DNA of 27,342 nucleotides from a candidate division WOR-3 bacterium (lineage in GTDB: Bacteria; SDB-A), in the NCBI GenBank assembly GCA_016926475.1, contig JAFGON010000067.1:1-27342 (forward strand), written 5' to 3'. Below, in pieces: positions 21,992 through 27,342 of the stretch. How positions within the stretch are numbered: position 1 is the stretch's first letter; every line of letters begins with the position of its first letter. The notes beneath the pieces were generated by a model, which did not search any database, was not told the origin of the DNA, and worked only from the letters and a program-made list of their open reading frames with translations. A program made the position numbers and the translations under genes.

Positions 21992-22843
21992 TTATTTTTC
22001 CTCCAGATCAATTATTTCGTTATCTATCAACCTAGTACTTCCGACCATACCCGCTACCGCTATTACGGCTCTTTTTTGAATATTCTCAACGGACTCCAGA
22101 GTGGCAGGATCCACAATTTCAGCATAATCGACTTTAACTCCGTTTTCAGACATTATATCAATCATTTTTTTCTTAATCTCAGAAAGATCCAAAATCCCTT
22201 TTTCCATGATTTCTTCCCTGGCATACAAGATTGATTTCCTAATCGCCAGGGACATGATCCTTTCCTTCTTCGATAGGTACCTGTTCCTTGAACTCATCGC
22301 CAATCCATCCTTATCTCTCACGATAGGGCACATGAAGAGCTGGACCCCCAGAGCGAGGTCTTCCGTCATTCTCCTGATTATCACGAATTGCTGGTAATCT
22401 TTTTGCCCGAATGCGGCCAGTTTTGGTCTCACAATTCCGAAAAGCCTCGCAACAACCGTCGTCACTCCTCGGAAATGACCTGGTCTGCTAACACCGCAGA
22501 GCTTTTTCGAAAGGGATTCAACTTCAACAAAAGTCGAAAAACCCGAGGGGTAAATCTGCTTGTCATCGGGCAAAAAAACGTAATCGCAGACGTTTTGCAG
22601 CTTTTCCAAATCGCCAATCCGGTCTCTAGGGTACTTTTCAAAATCTTCTCCTGGTCGAAACTGCATCGGGTTTACGTAAATGCTGGCGGCAATCGCGTCG
22701 CATTTCTCTTCTATGCATTTGAAGAGGGATATGTGTCCTTGATGAAGGCATCCCATAGTCGGAACAAAACCGAGGATGAGTCCATGTTCTTTATAAAAAT
22801 CCGAGATTTCAGTCATTTCTGAACCGTCTTGTATAACCCTCAA
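21992..22843 (-). CDS. panC: Pantothenate synthetase
   Basis: PanC joins pantoate and beta-alanine using ATP. The 283-residue protein has PTMGCLHQGH (28-37, the HIGH-type ATP motif), YVNPMQFRPGEDFEKYPR, FGQKDYQQFVIIRRM and the KMSKS-like LAMSSRNRYLS. It begins at a TTG that overlaps the stop of the upstream kinase-like gene (TTGA). Together with panD it covers two of the steps to pantothenate; panB is not in the window. Confidence 0.96.
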   Translation of the reverse strand: MRVIQDGSEMTEISDFYKEHGLILGFVPTMGCLHQGHISLFKCIEEKCDAIAASIYVNPMQFRPGEDFEKYPRDRIGDLEKLQNVCDYVFLPDDKQIYPSGFSTFVEVESLSKKLCGVSRPGHFRGVTTVVARLFGIVRPKLAAFGQKDYQQFVIIRRMTEDLALGVQLFMCPIVRDKDGLAMSSRNRYLSKKERIMSLAIRKSILYAREEIMEKGILDLSEIKKKMIDIMSENGVKVDYAEIVDPATLESVENIQKRAVIAVAGMVGSTRLIDNEIIDLEEK

Positions 22844-23472
22844 GCGAAATCTCCAAAGTTGTAAAACTTAAGACCTTCGCCGAAACCTTCGATTTCCTTT
22901 ACAAGAGCGAGGGTGCTGTCATCGCTTGTATCATCGTAATTGTTTACGACAATCATGTTTTGTTCAGTCAGGTTGAGAAGATAGTCGTCCATCGCTTTAA
23001 AAAGAGTTGTCAAATAGTCTTTTCCAAGGTCTCTTTCAGCAATGAAAGTTGATTTTGAGAGTTTTGATTTAGCTGACGCGGGGTCGGTTCTCAAATAAAC
23101 AATCATGTCAGGCTTTGGAAGTCTATCCAGAAGCAACTCTGACATTCTGAGAAAAAGGGAATATTCATCCGAGTTTAACGTGCATGAAGCGTAAATCCTT
23201 CCCCTGTGCGAAGAAGAGTCTGTCACGTAAAGTCCGCTTCCGAAAATCTCGGGCTGAATTATTTTTTTGAGTATCTCTCTTCTTTCCAGAAGAAGAGAGA
23301 CTTCTGCGGCAAAAGCCAGATCGCCTTCAGATAGATAAAAACTTTTTAAAAAAGAATTTTGCGAAAAATTTGACCAGTATAATTTAGCGTCGAGTTCCTC
23401 GGACAATTTGCTCGCTATACGGTGTTTCCCAGAACAAGGCAAACCTTCCAACGAAATCATTTTAAAACGCAT
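22840..23472 (-). CDS. Deoxynucleoside kinase-like protein with altered P-loop
   Basis: The 210-residue protein resembles the deoxynucleoside kinase family, which phosphorylates deoxyadenosine or deoxyguanosine and often lies between fol and pan genes as here. Recognisable parts are LEGLPCSGK (8-16), NSFLKSFYL, the AAEVSLLLERR helix, LNSDEYSLFLRM, KPDMIVYLR and the lid ERDLGKDYL. But the P-loop ends GKH instead of GK[ST], so the Mg-binding Ser/Thr is replaced by His, and the usual E-x-x-x-NPFL and DR[SY] motifs read SQNSFL and TDSSSHR. It may be an inactive or repurposed copy. The fold call is likely; catalytic activity is doubtful. A GAAAGG ribosome site precedes the ATG. Confidence 0.65.
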   Translation of the reverse strand: MRFKMISLEGLPCSGKHRIASKLSEELDAKLYWSNFSQNSFLKSFYLSEGDLAFAAEVSLLLERREILKKIIQPEIFGSGLYVTDSSSHRGRIYASCTLNSDEYSLFLRMSELLLDRLPKPDMIVYLRTDPASAKSKLSKSTFIAERDLGKDYLTTLFKAMDDYLLNLTEQNMIVVNNYDDTSDDSTLALVKEIEGFGEGLKFYNFGDFA

Positions 23473-23482
23473 CGATCGCCTT

Positions 23483-23854
23483 TCAAACCTGGCTTCTCAA
23501 CCTAAAAGCATAGACTTCTACAGATTCCACTATTCCTCCGAGACTGGGAGTGTTTTTCCTAACAGAGACTTTTACCCCTTCTACTTGCGCAAAACTTGCA
23601 AAGAGAGCTTCAATTATTTTGCTTAAAACTCTTTCCAGGAGCATGTATTTATTGCTCATCACCACTTCTTTAATAACCCCGTAAACACTTCTGTAATCGA
23701 CAGTGTCTTTGAGGTCGTCTGTCTTCATGGCTTTCTTGAGATTCAGAAAAATTTCGGCGTCTACCTCAATATTCACGCCGCTGTTTCTCTCCATTTCAAC
23801 ATGGCCGTGGTAGGCGTAGAACTTCATCTTTCTCAAAGAAATTCTGTCCATCAT
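23483..23854 (-). CDS. folB: Dihydroneopterin aldolase
   Basis: FolB splits dihydroneopterin in folate synthesis. The 123-residue protein begins MMDRISLRKMKFYAYHGHVE, the family opening (I-x-L-x-x-x-x-F-x-A-x-H-G), followed by the conserved glutamate in EMERN, DTVDYRSVY, LLERVLSKI and the closing V-x-V-x-K-N-T-P. I start at ATG 23854, with GGAAGGGG as ribosome site; the frame extends to ATG 23869, whose first codons are that ribosome site. It heads the minus-strand operon with the kinase-like gene, panC, panD and the short glmU, and diverges from ruvX. Confidence 0.92.
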   Translation of the reverse strand: MMDRISLRKMKFYAYHGHVEMERNSGVNIEVDAEIFLNLKKAMKTDDLKDTVDYRSVYGVIKEVVMSNKYMLLERVLSKIIEALFASFAQVEGVKVSVRKNTPSLGGIVESVEVYAFRLRSQV

Positions 23855-23905
23855 CTTGGCCCCTTCCATATAATCCAGTTGTCTGATAGAATATCACAAA
23901 AGAAT

Positions 23906-24286
23906 ATGAATTCAAGAATTTTATCAATAGACCCCGGCAGAAAAAAATGCGGGTTGTCGATATCCGACGAAATGAGATTGATTTCAAAACCTTTGATGAC
24001 CGTTGAAAGAAAAAAACTCTTCGATGTCCTCGCGCAATTGATAAAAGATTATGAAATTCAGGAAATAGTAGTCGGACAGACCGTGACTTCTAAAGGACCT
24101 TACAGACCTTCGGCTTTATTGGCGAAAAAAATATCAAATTTCTTCGGTATAAAAGTTTCGCTTTACGACGAAAACCTATCGACAAGAAGAGCAAAAGATG
24201 TCAAATCAAAAAAACATGGAGACGACGCAATCGCCGCCGCTGTCATTCTGCAGGACTATTTAAACGAAAAATCATCTAATGGTTAG
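23906..24286 (+). CDS. ruvX: Putative Holliday junction resolvase RuvX/YqgF
   Basis: A 126-residue YqgF-family protein with an RNase H-like fold, linked to pre-16S rRNA processing in E. coli and proposed as a junction resolvase. Visible marks are the first strand ILSIDPGRKKCGLSISD (with D9), IVVGQTVTSKG, the acidic DENLSTRRAKD and the final D-D-A-I-A-A-A-V-I-L-Q-D-Y-L. ATG 23906 gives the usual start; no ribosome site is evident, and the frame upstream runs into the opposite folB gene. Its stop overlaps the mltG start by 8 bases. Confidence 0.92.
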   Translation: MNSRILSIDPGRKKCGLSISDEMRLISKPLMTVERKKLFDVLAQLIKDYEIQEIVVGQTVTSKGPYRPSALLAKKISNFFGIKVSLYDENLSTRRAKDVKSKKHGDDAIAAAVILQDYLNEKSSNG

Positions 24287-25268
24287 AACATCTGTCTTGT
24301 CCTTTATCGTTGCGTTGTATTCATGTTCTTTGCTGGACTATTCCGAAAGTTCGACTGTAAACGGCGCCGATTCGGCTGTTTTTGTTATCGAAAGCGGCTC
24401 ATCTGTTAAAGAGATAGCAGACAATATGGAAAAAGCCGGTATACTGCTGAGCGAAGACAGAAGATATTTTCTCAGAGCCCTTGTCAGAGACGGTGACGAC
24501 AGATACATCAAAAGCGGCAACTATGTTCTTCCTGTGCCCTCAAATCCAGAATCTCTTGCTTTGGCTTTGAAAAAAGGTCCAGTCCGAAATTTTGTGACTA
24601 TTCCTGAAGGACTAACAATCGAAGAGGTGGCTCACACTTTAAAATCCGAAGCTTCATGTGACAGTGGGCAATTTGTGGGGATCTGCAAAAATCCGGAATT
24701 CGTTTCAAATATTTTCGAATCGTACGGCTATGAATTCCGCCCGGTCTCTCTCGAAGGTTTTCTGTACCCTTCTTCCTACGATTTCGGTTTTGGCGTCACG
24801 CCCGAAAAGGCCGCGCAAGAGATGATTTTTCTACATTTCAAAGTCACTGACTCTATAGAAAAAAATGCCGAGACAGGATTAGACGGATATGAATCAGTTA
24901 TCTTAGCTTCGATGATAGAAAAAGAAGCCAAAGCTGACCAAGAGAGAAGCTTGATCGCTTCGGTTTACATCAACCGTTTAAGAATAGGTATGCCTCTTCA
25001 ATGCGACGCCACTGTTTTGTACGCTCTTGGAGGCCATAGGGAAAGACTGCTCTTTAAAGACCTAGAAATCGATTCTCCTTACAACACATACAGGAACACC
25101 GGTCTTCCTCCAACTCCTATATGCAGCCCCGGAAAAAAATCCATTGAAGCAGCCTTCAACCCCTCCCACACCGATTATTTGTATTATGTCGCGAAAGACG
25201 ACGGAACACACATATTCTCGAAAACATACTCAGAGCACATAAAAGCCGTAAACAGCGTCAGAAATTGA
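24279..25268 (+). CDS. mltG: Endolytic murein transglycosylase MltG
   Basis: MltG cuts growing glycan strands at the inner membrane and so ends their elongation. The 329-residue protein has a short N-terminal hydrophobic segment with a possible lipobox (LYSC, C16), a LysM-like part (about 33-110: VFVIESGSSVKEIADNMEKA, then FVTIPEGLTIEEVA) and the YceG catalytic domain with LEGFLYPSSYDF, the glutamate signature ASMIEKEAK (210-218), VYINRLRIGMPLQCDATVLYALG and YNTYRNTGLPPTPICSPG. If C16 is lipidated this form would be anchored as a lipoprotein and not by a membrane helix, which is unusual. It overlaps ruvX upstream and shares one base with the GT51 gene downstream. Confidence 0.95.
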   Translation: MVRTSVLSFIVALYSCSLLDYSESSTVNGADSAVFVIESGSSVKEIADNMEKAGILLSEDRRYFLRALVRDGDDRYIKSGNYVLPVPSNPESLALALKKGPVRNFVTIPEGLTIEEVAHTLKSEASCDSGQFVGICKNPEFVSNIFESYGYEFRPVSLEGFLYPSSYDFGFGVTPEKAAQEMIFLHFKVTDSIEKNAETGLDGYESVILASMIEKEAKADQERSLIASVYINRLRIGMPLQCDATVLYALGGHRERLLFKDLEIDSPYNTYRNTGLPPTPICSPGKKSIEAAFNPSHTDYLYYVAKDDGTHIFSKTYSEHIKAVNSVRN

Positions 25269-27259
25269 TGATCAGCAAAAAAAATCGAATAACAGGCATT
25301 GGGGCTGTTTGTTTTTTCTCTTTTTTGATTATCTTTTTATTGGTCTTTTCTAAGCGACTAATTTTGAAATTCGCTCGAAATGAACTCCTTTCAAGAGGCA
25401 TCTCAGCTTCAGAGATAATATTTGAACTGCCTCTAAATTTCTTTTTAACCGACGTGACTTTTGACGAAAACAGCTTTTTCTGCGGAGGAAACGCGGAAAC
25501 AGTTCAATTCAGCCTTTCGATAACTGATCCGAGAAAATTAAAATCGCTGTCAATAGAAAATTTCGTCCTGCCAATCAGGGCAAGCTCCAAAAATGGGGTT
25601 AAAACAGAAAAGTTATCTCAAATTGACAGGTTTCCAGGAGAGCTGACTTTGAGAAACGGGGTATTTCTGTTTTCTGGAAAACATTTTGATCTGGACTCCC
25701 TAAAAATGAAAAAAGAAAAATCTTATATCAAAGGTTATATTTCTTCCAATGGTTTAATGCTGTATATGGAGATTAGGGACTCTTGCGGCATCGCGAATTT
25801 TGTGGCTGAGAGCAAAGACACTTTATCATTTTCGGAATTACTCGAAATAAGAGATTTTTCCCTCAGAGGTCAGATTTCTGGATGGAATTTCAAAGGTGTT
25901 TTTAAGGGAGTCATGCTTATTCCTGCACTGCAAAACTCTTGTTCAAACATCGACGACAGCGTCTATTTCAATTTTCAAAATTCATCTCCTGAATTCCAGA
26001 TACCAGGACTTGGCGCTAAGATGACGTTCGAAGAAAATTTGATTGTGATATCCCTGGAAGATCTCTACCTTCCGGTCAAAGAACTCTCGAATCTCGAGGT
26101 AGTTGACTATAAGTTCTCCGGAAAATTGAAAGTCAAATTCGAAGACGGCACAGCAGTATTTGAAGCGGATTCAATTAAATTAAATGATATCAGGTTATTT
26201 TCAAAATTCCTATGCTCTGACACCTTGACGTTCTCGGAAATACTCATTCCGGATGCTTTTTTTCATGTGAACTTTTCAGACCGCTGGGTCTTTATCGAAA
26301 ATTTGGTGCTCGCTCTCGGCAATTCCGATATCAAAATAACAAGCTTTTTTAAGTTTTCAGACAGCTCTTCAATTCATATCGAATTGTCAGCTGACTCGGT
26401 ATATGTCTCGGATCTCATAGATTTCACACCAAAAGAACTTTTACCGAACATCCAAGGCATAAGAGGGGGCGGGTACTTCGACCTTTCGGCTGTTTTCGAC
26501 TACACAAGGTGCTTTCCTGAGAGCACTGATTTCAGAATAAACTCCAATTTTCACGGCGTTGAGATATATTATCTGGGTTCAAAATTAGATATTGACTCGC
26601 TTTCCAGACCTTTCTCTGCGACTGTCAGAATAGGTTCTTCCCAGGGGGAAAAAATTTTTCTCGGTCCTCAAAACCCGAATTTTGTGCCCCTTGCCAACTT
26701 GCCCAAGTCGCTCATCGGAGCTGTTATCGTCTGTGAAGACGGTTCATTTTTCAGCCACCGGGGGTTCAGCCAATTTCACATAAGAAGAGCCATGAGAGAG
26801 AATTTAAGCGCCGGAAGATACATCAGCGGAGGCAGCACCATAACCATGCAACTGGCGAGAAACTTGTTTCTATCCGACGAAAGAAGCCTATCGAGAAAAC
26901 TCGAAGAGGCTGTTTTGACTTGGCAACTCGAACATCACCTTTCCAAAAACAGAATACTTGAATTGTACCTAAATATCATTGAATTCGGACCGAATATCAG
27001 AGGAATTCAAGAAGCTTCGAGAATATATTTCGGTATAGACGCATCAGAGCTAAACCCGCTCCAAGCCTCCTACTTTGCTAGTATTATTCCAAACCCTAAA
27101 AGGTATTACCGCCTGCATTACCAAACAGGCGGTATTTCAGCTTATTGGCAAGAAAAAATAGTCAAAATCATGAAACTTGAATTAGACAGAAGCTACATCG
27201 ACTCAACTCAATTCGACAGTTTTTCATCTCTGGTTCTGGAGTTTACACAAAAAGAGTAA
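25268..27259 (+). CDS. Monofunctional GT51 peptidoglycan glycosyltransferase with large N-terminal AsmA-like region
   Basis: A 663-residue membrane protein. A transmembrane helix (about 8-28) is followed by some 430 residues rich in beta strands, in the style of AsmA-like envelope proteins (FVLPIRASSKN, SFSELLEIRDFSLRGQISGW, ITSFFKFSDSSSIHIELSADS); this assignment is by pattern only. Residues about 475-640 are a GT51 domain that polymerises lipid II: E490 in CEDGSFFSHRGF, GGSTITMQLARNLFL, RKLEEAVLTWQLE, KNRILELYLNIIEFGPNIRGIQEAS and YFGI. No transpeptidase domain follows, so it is monofunctional, yet MtgA enzymes are near 240 residues. I start at ATG 25268, sharing one base with the mltG stop; an in-frame TTG at 25265 is possible. 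It ends 2 bases from tRNA-Phe. Confidence 0.85.
   Translation: MISKKNRITGIGAVCFFSFLIIFLLVFSKRLILKFARNELLSRGISASEIIFELPLNFFLTDVTFDENSFFCGGNAETVQFSLSITDPRKLKSLSIENFVLPIRASSKNGVKTEKLSQIDRFPGELTLRNGVFLFSGKHFDLDSLKMKKEKSYIKGYISSNGLMLYMEIRDSCGIANFVAESKDTLSFSELLEIRDFSLRGQISGWNFKGVFKGVMLIPALQNSCSNIDDSVYFNFQNSSPEFQIPGLGAKMTFEENLIVISLEDLYLPVKELSNLEVVDYKFSGKLKVKFEDGTAVFEADSIKLNDIRLFSKFLCSDTLTFSEILIPDAFFHVNFSDRWVFIENLVLALGNSDIKITSFFKFSDSSSIHIELSADSVYVSDLIDFTPKELLPNIQGIRGGGYFDLSAVFDYTRCFPESTDFRINSNFHGVEIYYLGSKLDIDSLSRPFSATVRIGSSQGEKIFLGPQNPNFVPLANLPKSLIGAVIVCEDGSFFSHRGFSQFHIRRAMRENLSAGRYISGGSTITMQLARNLFLSDERSLSRKLEEAVLTWQLEHHLSKNRILELYLNIIEFGPNIRGIQEASRIYFGIDASELNPLQASYFASIIPNPKRYYRLHYQTGGISAYWQEKIVKIMKLELDRSYIDSTQFDSFSSLVLEFTQKE
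27107..27134. repeat. Perfect 9-bp inverted repeat inside the GT51 gene
   Basis: TACCGCCTG (27107-27115) and CAGGCGGTA (27126-27134) can form a 9-bp stem with a 10-base loop in the last part of the coding region. No T-tract follows on the plus strand, so it is not a standard terminator. Confidence 0.6.
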
Positions 27260-27261
27260 AT

Positions 27262-27334
27262 TGCTGGGGGACAGAATCGAACTGTCCACACCGGGATTTT
27301 CAGTCCCGTGCTCTACCTACTGAGCTACCCCAGC
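27262..27334 (-). tRNA. tRNA-Phe (anticodon GAA)
   Basis: Read on the reverse strand, the acceptor arms GCTGGGG and CCCCAGC pair perfectly with discriminator A at 27262. The anticodon stem CGGGA/TCCCG holds the loop CTGAAAA, anticodon GAA at 27299-27301. The D arm (AGCTCAGTAGGTAGAGC) and T loop (TTCGATT) are standard. CCA is not encoded. Its promoter lies beyond the window's right end. Confidence 0.96.
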
Positions 27335-27342
27335 AAAAGAAA

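Overview
The window is a gene-dense stretch of bacterial chromosome. It carries about 31 protein genes, two tRNA genes and one decayed insertion sequence. Most genes sit in short operons with start/stop overlaps of the ATGA, GTGA or TTGA type, and TTG and GTG starts are common. The base composition is AT-rich. The gene set suggests a free-living bacterium with two-membrane-style lipoproteins, made peptidoglycan, MglA/roadblock polarity proteins and full biosynthesis of lysine/DAP precursors and pantothenate. No single gene fixes the phylum. The mix (MglA beside recR, a DgkA fusion, an AsmA-like/GT51 fusion, LytR_C lipoproteins) would fit an uncultivated lineage near the FCB/WOR-3 part of the tree, but this is an impression, not a measured placement.

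Layout. 1-5822 (+): the end of dnaX, then ybaB, recR, a roadblock (MglB-like) protein, an MglA-type GTPase, a DgkA-type lipid kinase fused to a long membrane region, and three nucleotide-sugar genes (UXS-like, RmlA-like, RmlD-like). 5838-7400 (-): a hybrid response regulator/histidine kinase. 7401-7932: the only long gene-poor gap, holding an IS1595-type transposase remnant between 13-bp inverted repeats. 7933-8853 (+): tRNA-Leu(CAG) followed 12 bases later by a membrane-anchored TPR-like protein. 8847-12241 (-): a small membrane protein, bifunctional FTCD and gltX. 12418-14504 (+): dapA and lysC. 14506-17413 (-): nth, a DUF1858 protein, an LpoA-like lipoprotein and a small membrane protein. 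17529-18512 (+): a PflX-type radical SAM protein. 18517-18834 (-): a small membrane protein. 18939-19712 (+): exonuclease III. 19699-23854 (-): folB, a deoxynucleoside-kinase-like protein, panC, panD, a truncated GlmU, and two lipoproteins. 23906-27259 (+): ruvX, mltG and a GT51 glycosyltransferase with a large N-terminal extension. 27262-27334 (-): tRNA-Phe(GAA).

How they fit together. Much of the window serves the cell envelope: lipid-carrier kinase, nucleotide sugars, the GlmU uridylyltransferase, dapA/lysC for DAP, MltG plus GT51 for starting and ending glycan strands, a LytR_C lipoprotein and an LpoA-like lipoprotein. The rest is DNA maintenance (dnaX, ybaB, recR, nth, xth, ruvX) and cofactor metabolism (folB, panC, panD, FTCD). 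I see no CRISPR array, prophage, toxin-antitoxin pair or obvious defence system. The points most worth a second look are unusual domain fusions, a truncated GlmU, a kinase with a broken P-loop, a possible leaderless promoter and the IS remnant.
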